64,000 nucleotides of DNA from Curtobacterium luteum (GTDB lineage Bacteria; Actinomycetota; Actinomycetes; Actinomycetales; Microbacteriaceae). Of the stretch, positions 29,284-37,811 are shown piece by piece. Numbering within the stretch: the first letter of the stretch is position 1; every line of letters begins with the position of its first letter. The DNA is taken from contig NZ_BMOI01000001.1 of the NCBI RefSeq assembly GCF_014646995.1, positions 211,018 to 275,017 of the forward strand, read 5' to 3'. The position numbers were made by a program, and so were the translations under genes. Below the pieces are notes generated by a model that ran no database searches, was not told the origin of the DNA, and was given only the letters and a program-made list of their open reading frames with translations.

Positions 29284-29781
29284 GTGTCCGACCACTCCTA
29301 CGAGGCGTCCGTCCGCTGGACCGGAGACCGCGGTTCCGGCACGAGCGGCTACCGCGACTACGGCCGCGACCACGTGGTCTCCGCGGCGGGGAAGCACGAC
29401 CTGGCGGGTTCGGCCGACCCGACGTTCCGAGGCGACCGCGACCGCTGGACCCCCGAGGAGCTCGTCGTCGCGGCGCTGGCGCAGTGCCACATGCTGAGCT
29501 ACCTGCACGTCGCCGTGCAGCAGGGCTTCACGGTCGTCGACTACCAGGACCGGGCGACCGCGAGCCTGAACCTCAACCGCGACGGCTCCGGCGAGCTCGT
29601 CGAGACGACGCTGCACCCGGTCGTCACCATCCGTGAGGCGGACAAGATCGAGGACGCGATCGCTGCGCACGCCGAGGCGAACCGGCTCTGCTTCATCGCG
29701 CGCTCCGTTGCGTTCCCCGTCCACCACGAGCCCGACATCCGGGTGCTCGCAGGGGAATCATCGGCGAGTGCGGCAGACTAG
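29284..29781 (+). CDS. OsmC-family peroxidase
   Basis: This 165-residue cytoplasmic protein is probably a thiol-dependent hydroperoxide reductase. The two family cysteines are in ALAQCHMLSYLHVA and ANRLCFIARSV. Conserved DRWTPEELVVAAL and TLHPVVTI segments also fit the OsmC/Ohr fold. The sequence resembles the OsmC-like YhfA/general subfamily more than Ohr. GTG 29284 is chosen because CGAGG lies 8 nt upstream; GTG 29275 overlaps that ribosome-binding site. The stop is 6 nt before the FKBP gene. Confidence 0.88.
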   Translation: MSDHSYEASVRWTGDRGSGTSGYRDYGRDHVVSAAGKHDLAGSADPTFRGDRDRWTPEELVVAALAQCHMLSYLHVAVQQGFTVVDYQDRATASLNLNRDGSGELVETTLHPVVTIREADKIEDAIAAHAEANRLCFIARSVAFPVHHEPDIRVLAGESSASAAD

Positions 29782-29787
29782 GGTCCC

Positions 29788-30765
29788 GTGAAGCGTCTTC
29801 GCCTGCTCCCGATCGCCCTGGTCCCCGCCGTCGTGCTGGGACTCGCCGCGTGCTCCGGCACGGGGTCGGGCACCGCCACGACATCGCCGAGCGCGTCGTC
29901 CAGCGCCAGTGCCAGCGCAGCGGCGATCACCTCCTGCCCCGATCCGGGCAAGGCCTCCGACTCGGTGAGGGTGTCGGGTGCGGTCGGCACGGCCACCGCT
30001 CCGAAGGTGTCCTTCGCGAAGGGGCTCAGTGCATCGGAGCCGCAGGCCACGGTCGCGGTGCAGGGCAAGGGTGCGTCCCTCAAGTCGGGCGACTACGCGC
30101 AGGTCTCCTACAGCGTGTACCAGGCGAAGGACGCGTCGAAGCTCGGCAGCGTCGGCTTCGACTCCGGCAACCCGCAGGCGCTCTCCGTGGGCGGCAGCGG
30201 CTTCGGCGCCATCCTCGCGTGCTCGACGGTCGGCGAGCGCGTGGTCGTCGTCGGCCAGTCCTCGGCCATCGGCTTCAACACCGGCGGTGACGTGGTCGTC
30301 GTCGCCGACATCGTCTCGAAGATCCCGACCAAGGCGACGGGCACGCCCCAGGAGCAGGACCCCGCGTTGCCGACCGTCAAGGACAAGGCCGACGGCGAGC
30401 CGCAGATCACGATCCCGTCGGGGATCAAGACCCCCTCGAAGACGGAGGTCGAGGTCCTCAAGCAGGGCGACGGGCAGACGATCAAGGACGGCGACACCGC
30501 TCTCGTGCAGTACAAGGGCGTGCTGCTCAAGGGTGGCAAGGAGTTCGACTCGTCATGGTCGAAGGGCGTCCCGACGACGTTCACCGTCTCGGAGCAGGGT
30601 CTCATCAAGGGCTTCGTGACGGGGCTCGTCGGTCAGAAGGTCGGTTCGCAGGTCCTGATCGTCGCCACCTCGGACGACGCCTACGGAGCGAACCCGCGTG
30701 AAGGGTCCGGGATCCCCGCGAACGCTCCGCTGGTCTTCGTCGTCGACATCCTCGCCATCGGCTGA
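29788..30765 (+). CDS. FKBP-type peptidyl-prolyl isomerase lipoprotein
   Basis: This 325-residue precursor has a lipoprotein signal peptide with lipobox LAAC (Cys22), so it is anchored to the outer face of the membrane. A Ser/Ala-rich linker is followed by a degenerate FKBP-like domain (about 45-175) and a canonical one (about 225-325: GDTALVQYKGVLLKGGKEFDS, LIKGFVTGLVGQKVGSQ, IPANAPLVFVVDIL). It catalyses proline isomerisation of exported proteins. GTG start. A TAGGGT hexamer ends only 3 nt before the start, so the promoter assignment is unclear. A strong terminator follows. Confidence 0.93.
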   Translation: MKRLRLLPIALVPAVVLGLAACSGTGSGTATTSPSASSSASASAAAITSCPDPGKASDSVRVSGAVGTATAPKVSFAKGLSASEPQATVAVQGKGASLKSGDYAQVSYSVYQAKDASKLGSVGFDSGNPQALSVGGSGFGAILACSTVGERVVVVGQSSAIGFNTGGDVVVVADIVSKIPTKATGTPQEQDPALPTVKDKADGEPQITIPSGIKTPSKTEVEVLKQGDGQTIKDGDTALVQYKGVLLKGGKEFDSSWSKGVPTTFTVSEQGLIKGFVTGLVGQKVGSQVLIVATSDDAYGANPREGSGIPANAPLVFVVDILAIG

Positions 30766-30785
30766 CGGAGCAGGACGTGATCCTC

Positions 30786-30821
30786 GGCGAGGGCGATGAG
30801 CAGGTGCTCATCGCCCTCGCC
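30786..30821. terminator. Bidirectional terminator, 16-bp perfect stem
   Basis: GGCGAGGGCGATGAGC, a 4-nt loop AGGT, and its exact complement. It sits between the convergent FKBP gene (plus) and the small secreted protein gene (minus). No T-tract, as usual in actinobacteria. Confidence 0.85.
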
Positions 30822-30835
30822 TCATGAGGAACGGC

Positions 30836-31360
30836 TCAGCGCTGGACCTTCGTGATCGTCACGGTCACGTTCAGCGTCACGTTCGAGTACGCCCGGTAGG
30901 TGTACGCCATACCGTTCGACGCCCAGAAACTGGTCTCCCGGTCGCCGGAAGAGTAGCTGATGATCTTCTTCCACGTGCCCGTGCGGGTACCGGTCCCGGT
31001 GAGGCCGTACGGCGTACCCGAGATGCTCCGCATGCAGACGCTCGTCGACGTGCATCCCGGACCGATCGGGGTCAACGCTCGCGTGTGCACGCCGGTCACC
31101 GTGCTGTCCGGCGCCGGCGCTGCGGCGAGGACCTCGCCGGTCGCGGCGTCGACGTAGAGCGACACCGGGTCGGTCCCGCTGACGAGTGCGTCGATCTCGG
31201 CCCGGCTCTGCGTGGTGCTCAGCGCACGGAGCTGTGCGGTGTCGACCGCGGCGGACGGGGCGGGAGTCGCCTGCGCGTTCGTCGTCCCCAAGCCCACGAT
31301 CACGAGCGTGGTGGCGGCTGAGGCGAGGAGTGCTGCGACGGAGCGCTGTTTGGTTCGCAT
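30836..31360 (-). CDS. Small secreted protein of unknown function
   Basis: This 174-residue precursor has a clear Sec signal peptide (MRTKQRS, hydrophobic core [15 protein letters not shown], cleavage after TNAQA). The mature part has an N-terminal 75-residue segment with an '[16 protein letters not shown]' piece, a pair of cysteines (CTSTSVC) that could form a disulphide, and a C-terminal beta-rich segment ([20 protein letters not shown] onward) rich in Tyr, Thr and Val. I do not recognise a family. ATG 31360 is chosen because GGAAGG lies 9 nt upstream; it abuts the ATG at 31369. It stands alone and is convergent with FKBP. Confidence 0.75.
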   Translation of the reverse strand: MRTKQRSVAALLASAATTLVIVGLGTTNAQATPAPSAAVDTAQLRALSTTQSRAEIDALVSGTDPVSLYVDAATGEVLAAAPAPDSTVTGVHTRALTPIGPGCTSTSVCMRSISGTPYGLTGTGTRTGTWKKIISYSSGDRETSFWASNGMAYTYRAYSNVTLNVTVTITKVQR

Positions 31361-31412
31361 GCTGAACATCCTTCCGCATATCAGCGGAGGGATGGCTCGT
31401 GTGCGGTCTCGG

Positions 31413-31418
31413 TACAGT
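31413..31418 (+). promoter_or_regulatory. Leaderless -10 box, dxr
   Basis: TACAGT, 6-nt spacer TACGAA, then ATG. No Shine-Dalgarno sequence is present, consistent with a leaderless transcript. Confidence 0.6.
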
Positions 31419-31424
31419 TACGAA

Positions 31425-32513
31425 ATGCAGCCCCCCAAGCGCCGGATCGTCGTCCTCGGCAGCACCGGCTCGATCGGCACCCAGGCGCTCGACGTCGTCG
31501 CGCGCAACCCGGACCGGTTCGAGGTCGTCGGCCTCACCGCCGGCAACAACCGTGCCCTCGTCGCCGAGCAGGCCACGCGCTTCGGCGTCCACGACACCGC
31601 GTTCGGTGCCGCCGACTCCGAGCGGCTGATCCGGAGCGTCGAGGCGGACGTCGTCCTCAACGGCATCACCGGCTCGGTCGGACTCGGACCCACCCTGGCC
31701 GCCCTCGAGTCCGGGGCGACGCTCGCCCTCGCGAACAAGGAGAGCCTCATCGTCGGCGGGCCGCTCGTGCAGGCCGCGGCCCGACCGGGGCAGATCGTGC
31801 CCGTCGACAGCGAGCACTCGGCGATCGCGCAGGCGCTGCGCTCCGGCTCGTCGGACGAGGTCCGGCGCCTGGTGCTGACGGCCAGCGGCGGACCGTTCCG
31901 GGGCCGTTCCCGCGACGAACTCCGTGACGTCACCCCGGCGCAGGCGCTCGCGCACCCGACGTGGGACATGGGGCTCGTGGTCACGACGAACTCGGCGACG
32001 CTCGTGAACAAGGGTCTCGAGGTGATCGAGGCCCACCTGCTCTTCGACGTGCCCTACGACCGCATCGACGTGACGGTGCACGCGCAGTCGATCGTGCACT
32101 CGATGGTCGAGTTCGTGGACGGGTCGACGATCGCGCAGGCGTCGCCGCCGGACATGCGCCTCCCCATCGCGCTCGGGCTCGCCTGGCCGGACCGCGTGCC
32201 GGGCGTCGGGGTCCCGCTCGACTGGACGACCGCGAGCACCTGGACGTTCGAGCCGCTCGACGCCGCGGCGTTCGGAGCCGTCGGCCTCGCCAAGCGCGTC
32301 GGCGAGGCCGGCGGGACGTTCCCCGCGGTGTTCAACGCCGCGAACGAGCAGGCCGTCGCCGCGTTCCACGCGGGTGCGATCGGCTTCCTCGACATCGTCG
32401 ACACGGTCGAGCGGGTCGTCGACGAGCACACGATGGGGGAGTCCTCCCTCGAGGGCGTCCTGGCAGCGGAGCGCTGGGCGCGCGCCGCGGCGGACCGCGC
32501 GCTGTCGCGCTGA
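31425..32513 (+). CDS. dxr: 1-deoxy-D-xylulose 5-phosphate reductoisomerase
   Basis: This 362-residue NADPH-dependent enzyme makes 2-C-methyl-D-erythritol 4-phosphate, the committed step of the MEP isoprenoid pathway. Motifs: NADPH loop [24 protein letters not shown], metal-binding [39 protein letters not shown], and [16 protein letters not shown] 31425 is fixed by the leaderless -10 box. The site-2 protease and ispG of the same pathway follow, a conserved actinobacterial order. Confidence 0.97.
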   Translation: MQPPKRRIVVLGSTGSIGTQALDVVARNPDRFEVVGLTAGNNRALVAEQATRFGVHDTAFGAADSERLIRSVEADVVLNGITGSVGLGPTLAALESGATLALANKESLIVGGPLVQAAARPGQIVPVDSEHSAIAQALRSGSSDEVRRLVLTASGGPFRGRSRDELRDVTPAQALAHPTWDMGLVVTTNSATLVNKGLEVIEAHLLFDVPYDRIDVTVHAQSIVHSMVEFVDGSTIAQASPPDMRLPIALGLAWPDRVPGVGVPLDWTTASTWTFEPLDAAAFGAVGLAKRVGEAGGTFPAVFNAANEQAVAAFHAGAIGFLDIVDTVERVVDEHTMGESSLEGVLAAERWARAAADRALSR

Positions 32514-32520
32514 CCCACGC

Positions 32521-32566
32521 CGCGCCTCCAGGCTGAAAGCCCACCACCTGTCGGACGGGAGGCGCG
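32521..32566. terminator. Hairpin after dxr, GGAGGC-palindrome family
   Basis: Arms CGCGCCTCC (32521-32529) and GGAGGCGCG (32558-32566) pair perfectly over a 28-nt loop. It belongs to the dispersed palindrome family described in the findings. Confidence 0.55.
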
Positions 32567-32612
32567 ACCCACCTCCCAGGGTGCGCTCGGCTCCGTCATG
32601 GGGAGCGTCCCG

Positions 32613-32618
32613 TAGCCT
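32613..32618 (+). promoter_or_regulatory. Leaderless -10 box, site-2 protease gene
   Basis: TAGCCT, 6 nt, then GTG 32625. Confidence 0.55.
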
Positions 32619-32624
32619 TTCCCG

Positions 32625-33959
32625 GTGACCGTCGAATCCGTCCTGCTCTTCGTCCTCGGCGTGGTCGTCTTCATCGTCGGCCTGCTGGTCTCGATCGGAC
32701 TCCACGAGCTCGGGCACCTCTCCTTCGCGAAGCTCTTCAACGTGAAGGTGACGCAGTACTCGCTCGGCTTCGGCAAGGCGATCTGGTCGTTCACGCGCGG
32801 CGAGACGGAGTACGGGATCCGGCCGATCCTCCTCGGCGGGTACATCTCGATGGTCGGCATGCTCAAACCGCGGGCGTCGGGCAAGCCGAGCGCGATCACG
32901 AACACGGGCATGTACGGCGCGTTCGTGCAGGACGCCCGGCAGGCCAGCGCCGAGCAGATCGCGGAGTCCGGCGGGGACGACTCCCGCGCGTTCTACCGCC
33001 TGACGCCGTGGAAGCGGATCATCGTGATGGTCGCCGGTCCGGCGATGAACCTCGTCATCGGGATCGTCCTGTTCGGTGTGCTCCTCTGTGGTTTCGGCGC
33101 GCCGACGACCACGTTCACGTCGAGCGTCGACTGCGTGCTGCCGAACAGCCGGACGACGACCTGCACCGCGGACGACGCGGTGTCCCCGGCGAAGGAGGCC
33201 GGCATCCGGTCCGGCGACGTCGTGCTCTCCGTCGACGGGAAGGCCGACCCGACGATCGCCGAGGTGTCGACGCTGTTCCAGCGGAGCGCCGGCAAGGAGC
33301 TCACGGTCGTCGTCGAGCGCGACGGTGCCCGCAAGACGCTCGAGATCACCCCGGTGACGGCGACGCGCGACGTCTACCTCTCCGACGGCACGGTCGCGAA
33401 GAACGAGGACGGCACGACCAAGACCCAGCAGGTCGGCGTGGTCGGCGTCAGCATCGGGCAGTCGCTCGTCCGGCAGTCGCCGACGGCGGTCCTGCCGGCG
33501 ACGGGCGCGCAGATCTCGGCGTCAGCACACCTCATCATCGACCTCCCGCAGCGGCTCGTCGCGGTGTGGAACGCGGCGTTCGGCTCGCAGGCCCGGTCGC
33601 AGGACAGCCCGGTGTCCGTCGTCGGCGTCGGGCGCGCGATCGGTGAGGTCTCGTCGATGTCGGGGGTCCCGATCGTCGACAAGGCCTACACGATCCTCGG
33701 CCTGCTCGCCTCGCTCAACATCGGCCTGTTCGTCCTGAACATGGTGCCGCTGCTGCCCCTCGACGGCGGCCACATCGCGGGTGCCCTGTGGGAGGCCGTG
33801 AAGCGCCGGTCCTTCACGCTCGTCGGGAAGGCGGATCCGGGGCCGATCGACCTCGCGAAGACGACGCCCCTCACGATGGTCGTCGTGGTGCTCCTCGCCG
33901 GGATGAGCGCGCTGCTCATCTACGCCGACATCGTGCGCCCCGTGAACCTGTTCGGGTAG
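32625..33959 (+). CDS. Site-2 metalloprotease (Rip1/RseP, M50)
   Basis: This 444-residue intramembrane zinc protease has the HELGH active site at 27-31 in the first helix, a PDZ domain (about 190-245, with SGDVVLSVDGKADP), and the second catalytic motif MVPLLPLDGGH (about 373-383) in the third helix. RseP/Rip1 enzymes cleave anti-sigma factors and other membrane proteins in stress signalling. The insertion NTGMYGAFVQDARQASAEQI between helices is typical of actinobacterial Rip1. It sits directly after dxr, as usual, but here ispG is separated from it by two extra genes. Confidence 0.93.
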   Translation: MTVESVLLFVLGVVVFIVGLLVSIGLHELGHLSFAKLFNVKVTQYSLGFGKAIWSFTRGETEYGIRPILLGGYISMVGMLKPRASGKPSAITNTGMYGAFVQDARQASAEQIAESGGDDSRAFYRLTPWKRIIVMVAGPAMNLVIGIVLFGVLLCGFGAPTTTFTSSVDCVLPNSRTTTCTADDAVSPAKEAGIRSGDVVLSVDGKADPTIAEVSTLFQRSAGKELTVVVERDGARKTLEITPVTATRDVYLSDGTVAKNEDGTTKTQQVGVVGVSIGQSLVRQSPTAVLPATGAQISASAHLIIDLPQRLVAVWNAAFGSQARSQDSPVSVVGVGRAIGEVSSMSGVPIVDKAYTILGLLASLNIGLFVLNMVPLLPLDGGHIAGALWEAVKRRSFTLVGKADPGPIDLAKTTPLTMVVVVLLAGMSALLIYADIVRPVNLFG

Positions 33960-33963
33960 CCGG

Positions 33964-34045
33964 CCCGTCCTCAGGACGGCAGTGGTCCGTCCCCAGGACC
34001 GCAGCAGTCCGTCCCAGGACCGCAGCAGTCCGTCCACAGGACGAC
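33964..34045. repeat. Four tandem imperfect copies, 21-22 bp period
   Basis: Starts near 33964, 33986, 34008 and 34029. Each unit contains a small palindrome of the form TCCGTCC-CAGGAC followed by GCAGCAG or a variant. The array fills most of the gap between the protease gene and the permease promoter. Confidence 0.7.
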
Positions 34046-34076
34046 GGCGAGCCTGCCCGGCCGGCGGCGCGCGCAC

Positions 34077-34082
34077 TACGCT
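34077..34082 (+). promoter_or_regulatory. Leaderless -10 box, NCS1 permease gene
   Basis: TACGCT, 6-nt spacer CGGCGC, then ATG 34089. Confidence 0.55.
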
Positions 34083-34088
34083 CGGCGC

Positions 34089-35561
34089 ATGAGCACAGCG
34101 CCCATGCCCCCTGCACCGGACCCGCGGGGCCCGGAACTGCGGACCGTCGAACGCCAGGGCACCGACGTCATCGCCGAGGCCGACCGGAAGGGCACGCCGC
34201 GTGGGCTGTTCTGGCCGTGGTTCGCGGCGAACGTGTCCGTGCTCGGGATCGCGTACGGCGCCTTCGTGCTCGGGTTCGGCATCTCGTTCTGGCAGGCGAC
34301 CGTGGTGGCCGTCATCGGGGTGGTCTTCTCGTTCCTGCTGTGCGGCGTCGTCGCGATTGCGGGCAAGCGCGGGTCGGCACCGACGATGGTGCTCAGCCGG
34401 GCGGCGTTCGGCGTCCGGGGCAACCGGCTGCCGTCGTTCCTCAGCTGGGTGCTCACGGTCGGGTGGGAGACCGCGCTGGCTGCTCTGGCCGTGCTCGCGA
34501 CGTCGACGGTCTTCCGTGAGCTCGGCTGGGACGACGGCGTCGTCACCAAGCTGGTGGCGCTCGTCGTCGTCGCCGCGTTGGTCGTGGGGGCCGGGATCGC
34601 GGGCTTCGACGTCGTGATGCGGCTGCAGACCTGGATCACCGTCGTGACCGCGGTGCTCACGGTGGTGTACGTCGTGCTCGCGGCCCCGTCGATCGACTTC
34701 GCCGCCATCGCCGCGTTGCCGTCGGGCAGTGCGCAGCAGGTCATCGGTGCGCTGGTGCTCGTGATGACCGGGTTCGGGCTCGGTTGGGTCAACGCCGCCG
34801 CCGACTACTCGCGCTACCTGCCGCGCACGTCCTCCACCCGCGGGGTCGTGGGATGGACGACGTTCGGCGGAGCCCTCGCACCGGCGCTCCTCGTCGTCTT
34901 CGGCGTGCTGCTCGCCGGGTCCTCGAAGGACCTGAACGCCGCGATCAACGCCGACCCGATCGGCGCGCTCACCACGATCCTGCCGATCTGGTTCCTCGTC
35001 CCGTTCGCGATCGTCGCCATCCTCGGGATCGTCGGCGGCGCGGTGATGGACATCTACTCGTCCGGCCTCGCACTGCTGAGCGCGGGGGTGCGGATCCCTC
35101 GCCCCGTCGCGGCGGGTGTGGACGGCGTCGTGATGGTGATCGGCGCGGTCTCCGTCGTCTTCTTCGCGCCGGACTTCATCGGGCCGTTCCAGGCGTTCCT
35201 CATCACCCTCGGCGTCCCGATCGCCGCCTGGGCCGGGGTGTTCGTGGCCGACGTGCTGCTGCGGCGTCGCGACTACGCCGAGACCGAGCTCGAGGACCGC
35301 CACGGCCGGTACGGCGACGTGCGCTGGGTCGCGATCGCGTTGGTCGCCGTCGGCACGGTCCTCGGGTGGGGGCTCGTCACCCTGTCCGGACCGTCGTGGC
35401 TGGCCTGGCAGGGGTACCTCCTCGGGCCGTTCGGCCTCGGCGGCCGCGACGGAGCCTGGGCGTACGCGAACCTCGGGGTCCTCGTGGCCCTGGTCGTCGG
35501 CTTCCTCGGCACGCTCCTGTTCTCCGCCGGTGCCGTGCGCCGCCAGGAGGGCCGCGCGTGA
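34089..35561 (+). CDS. NCS1-family nucleobase permease (CodB-like)
   Basis: This 490-residue transporter has about twelve membrane helices. N-terminal signature GLFWPWFAANVSVLGIAYGAF and RAAFGVRGNRLPSFLSWV match cytosine/purine/hydantoin symporters of the NCS1 family. A hydrophilic N-terminal tail of 35 residues precedes helix 1. The exact substrate (cytosine, purine, allantoin, hydantoin or related) is not decidable from sequence. A GTGA overlap couples it to a cysteine hydrolase, suggesting that the imported compound or its product is an amide (inference). The pair interrupts the usual protease-ispG order. Confidence 0.88.
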   Translation: MSTAPMPPAPDPRGPELRTVERQGTDVIAEADRKGTPRGLFWPWFAANVSVLGIAYGAFVLGFGISFWQATVVAVIGVVFSFLLCGVVAIAGKRGSAPTMVLSRAAFGVRGNRLPSFLSWVLTVGWETALAALAVLATSTVFRELGWDDGVVTKLVALVVVAALVVGAGIAGFDVVMRLQTWITVVTAVLTVVYVVLAAPSIDFAAIAALPSGSAQQVIGALVLVMTGFGLGWVNAAADYSRYLPRTSSTRGVVGWTTFGGALAPALLVVFGVLLAGSSKDLNAAINADPIGALTTILPIWFLVPFAIVAILGIVGGAVMDIYSSGLALLSAGVRIPRPVAAGVDGVVMVIGAVSVVFFAPDFIGPFQAFLITLGVPIAAWAGVFVADVLLRRRDYAETELEDRHGRYGDVRWVAIALVAVGTVLGWGLVTLSGPSWLAWQGYLLGPFGLGGRDGAWAYANLGVLVALVVGFLGTLLFSAGAVRRQEGRA

Positions 35562-36112
35562 CGGTCCCCGACGACGCCTGGCTCGTCGTCGTCGACATGC
35601 AGGAGGTCTTCACGGGGGAGAGCCCGTGGGCGGCACCCCGGTACACCCACGCCGGAGTGACCATCGAGCACCTGCTGCCCCGGTTCACCGGTCGGACCGT
35701 CTTCACGCGCTTCGTCGCGCCGAGTCAGCCCGAGGGCGCCTGGGTGCCGTACTACCGCGAGTGGCCGTTCGCGCTCGTCCCCGACGGCGATCCGCTCTAC
35801 GCGCTGACCGAGCCCTTCGCGACCGCGGCGGCGGACCGCGGCGACCCGGTCGTGACGGAACCGACGTTCGGGAAGTGGGGGACGAGCCTCCTGGCCGTGG
35901 TCGGCGACCACCCACACCTCGTCCTGACGGGAGTCTCCACGGACTGCTGCGTGCTGTCGACGGCCCTCGCGGCGGCCGACGCCGGGGCGACCGTCACGGT
36001 CGTCGCGGACGCCTGTGCGGGGGCCAGCGACGAGGACCACGAGCGCGCGCTTGCCGCGATGCGGCTCTACGCGCCGCTCATCACGGTCGTCGACTCCGCG
36101 AACGACCTGTGA
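35558..36112 (+). CDS. Isochorismatase-like cysteine hydrolase
   Basis: This 184-residue cytoplasmic amidase-type enzyme shows the family catalytic triad: Asp in VVVDMQEVF, Lys in TFGKWGTS, and the nucleophile in GVSTDCCVLSTA. The cis-peptide position before the Cys and the TDCCV motif fit nicotinamidase/ureidoacrylate/biuret-type hydrolases. Coupled by overlap to the NCS1 permease, it probably hydrolyses the imported compound or a derivative (inference). GTG start. Confidence 0.88.
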   Translation: MTVPDDAWLVVVDMQEVFTGESPWAAPRYTHAGVTIEHLLPRFTGRTVFTRFVAPSQPEGAWVPYYREWPFALVPDGDPLYALTEPFATAAADRGDPVVTEPTFGKWGTSLLAVVGDHPHLVLTGVSTDCCVLSTALAAADAGATVTVVADACAGASDEDHERALAAMRLYAPLITVVDSANDL

Positions 36113-36141
36113 ACGGACCCAGCAGCGTCGCACGCACCGCG

Positions 36142-36147
36142 TAGAGT
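36142..36147 (+). promoter_or_regulatory. Leaderless -10 box, ispG
   Basis: TAGAGT, 7-nt spacer, then GTG 36155. This supports 36155 over the GTG at 36146, which would overlap the hexamer. Confidence 0.55.
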
Positions 36148-36154
36148 GGCGAGC

Positions 36155-37309
36155 GTGCCAGCAGTGAACCTCGGTCTGCCGAAAGTCCCGGAAACGCTCT
36201 CCCCGCGTCGCAAGTCGCGGCAGATCCGGGTCGGCAAGGTCCTCGTGGGCGGTGACGCGCCGGTCTCCGTGCAGTCGATGACCACGACACCCACCACGAA
36301 CATCAACGCGACCCTGCAGCAGATCGCCGAGCTCACCGCCTCCGGCTGCGACATCGTCCGCGTCGCCGTTCCCAGCCAGGACGACGCCGACGCCCTGCCG
36401 ATCATCGCGAAGAAGTCGCAGATCCCGGTCATCGCCGACATCCACTTCCAGCCGAAGTACGTCTTCCAGGCCATCGACGCCGGGTGTGCGGCCGTCCGCG
36501 TCAACCCGGGGAACATCCGCAAGTTCGACGACCAGGTCGGTGCGATCGCCAAGGCCGCGAAGGACGCCGGGGTCTCGCTCCGCATCGGTGTCAACGCCGG
36601 GTCGCTCGAGCCGAGCCTGCTGCAGAAGTACGGCAAGGCCACGCCCGAGGCCCTCGTCGAGTCGGCCGTCTGGGAAGCCAGCCTGTTCGAGGAGCACGAC
36701 TTCCACGACTTCAAGATCTCGGTCAAGCACAACGACCCGATCGTCATGGTGAAGGCGTACCGGCAGCTCGCAGCGGCGGGCGACTGGCCGCTGCACCTCG
36801 GCGTGACCGAGGCCGGTCCGGAGTTCCAGGGGACGATCAAGAGCGCGACCGCGTTCGGCATCCTGCTCGCGGAGGGCATCGGCGACACGATCCGCGTCTC
36901 GCTCTCGGCACCGCCCGTGCAGGAGGTGAAGGTCGGCCTGCAGATCCTGCAGTCGCTCAACCTCCGGGAGCGCAAGCTGGAGATCGTCTCGTGCCCGAGC
37001 TGCGGTCGCGCCCAGGTCGACGTCTACCAGCTCGCGAACGACGTCACGAAGGGGCTCGAGGGCATGACCGTGCCCCTGCGCGTCGCCGTGATGGGCTGCG
37101 TCGTGAACGGTCCGGGCGAGGCCCGTGAAGCCGACCTCGGCGTCGCCTCCGGCAACGGCAAGGGCCAGATCTTCGTGAAGGGCGAGGTCATCAAGACCGT
37201 CCCGGAACGCGAGATCGTGCAGACCCTCATCGAGGAGGCCAACCGCATCGCGGACGAGATGGGTCCGGCCGCCGCCACCGGCTCCGTGCAGGTCATCACC
37301 GCCCCGTAG
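36155..37309 (+). CDS. ispG: 4-hydroxy-3-methylbut-2-en-1-yl diphosphate synthase
   Basis: This 384-residue iron-sulphur enzyme of the MEP pathway converts MEcPP to HMBPP. The TIM-barrel part has [11 protein letters not shown] and [11 protein letters not shown], and the C-terminal [4Fe-4S] cysteines lie in SCPSCGRAQ and [11 protein letters not shown]. Leaderless start at GTG 36155. A 42-bp perfect palindrome and a long repeat array separate it from proS. Confidence 0.96.
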   Translation: MPAVNLGLPKVPETLSPRRKSRQIRVGKVLVGGDAPVSVQSMTTTPTTNINATLQQIAELTASGCDIVRVAVPSQDDADALPIIAKKSQIPVIADIHFQPKYVFQAIDAGCAAVRVNPGNIRKFDDQVGAIAKAAKDAGVSLRIGVNAGSLEPSLLQKYGKATPEALVESAVWEASLFEEHDFHDFKISVKHNDPIVMVKAYRQLAAAGDWPLHLGVTEAGPEFQGTIKSATAFGILLAEGIGDTIRVSLSAPPVQEVKVGLQILQSLNLRERKLEIVSCPSCGRAQVDVYQLANDVTKGLEGMTVPLRVAVMGCVVNGPGEAREADLGVASGNGKGQIFVKGEVIKTVPEREIVQTLIEEANRIADEMGPAAATGSVQVITAP

Positions 37310-37330
37310 CGCGCGTCGCGCGGGCGTACC

Positions 37331-37372
37331 GGACGGGAGGCGCGGTGCCAGCTGGCACCGCGCCTCCCGTCC
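37331..37372. terminator. Perfect 42-bp palindrome after ispG
   Basis: Left arm 37331-37351 starts GGACGGGAGGCGCGG and the right arm 37352-37372 is its exact complement, with no spare loop bases. It lies 22 bp after the ispG stop. Its core recurs after proS and in other gaps (see findings). Likely terminator; also a member of a dispersed palindrome family. Confidence 0.75.
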
Positions 37373-37440
37373 GTCGCGTGGTGCGCGCCAATGTGCGCCC
37401 TTGCGCACGGCGCGAGGTGCGCGAGTGCTGGTTGCCCCTT

Positions 37441-37735
37441 CGCACGGTGCGAGGCGCACGCACGGTGCGAGGTTCCACACACGGTTGGACCCGATTCGCC
37501 TCGTACGATGTGGGGAACCTCGCACCCTGCCGCGGGGCGCGTCGCGCCCTCGCACGGTGCGACCCCGCCGCTCGCACGGTGCGAGGCGCACGCACGGTGC
37601 GAGGTTCCACACACGGTGGGACCCGTTTCGCCTCGCACGGTGTGGGGTTCCATATACGGTGTGACCCGTTTCGCCTCGCACGATGTGGGGAACCTCGCAC
37701 CGTGCCACGAGGCGCGTCGCGCCCTCGCACGGTGC
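37441..37735. repeat. Palindrome-rich repeat array between ispG and proS
   Basis: The 11-bp palindrome-like core CGCACGGTGCG occurs at 37441, 37459, 37551, 37573, 37591 and 37725, with diverged copies between. A 45-bp stretch at 37441 is repeated exactly at 37573 (132-bp period), and a 42-bp sub-repeat runs 37609/37651. Within each unit GTGCGAGGTTCCACAC faces GTGGGGAACCTCGCAC, so each could fold into a long imperfect hairpin. No convincing gene lies in 37373-37799. Confidence 0.85.
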
Positions 37736-37799
37736 GCCCCCGTCCCCGACCCCGCCCGACCCCGCCGGCGCCCCGCCTCGCACGGCGCGAGCACGCCGC

Positions 37800-37805
37800 T
37801 AGGCT
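37800..37805 (+). promoter_or_regulatory. Leaderless -10 box, proS
   Basis: TAGGCT, 6-nt spacer TGCCCC, then GTG 37812. Confidence 0.6.
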
Positions 37806-37811
37806 TGCCCC

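Noticed and set aside
37441-37735. Possible CRISPR array
   Set aside because: Repeats are themselves palindromic, unevenly spaced, and the intervals are not unique spacers; no cas gene is nearby.
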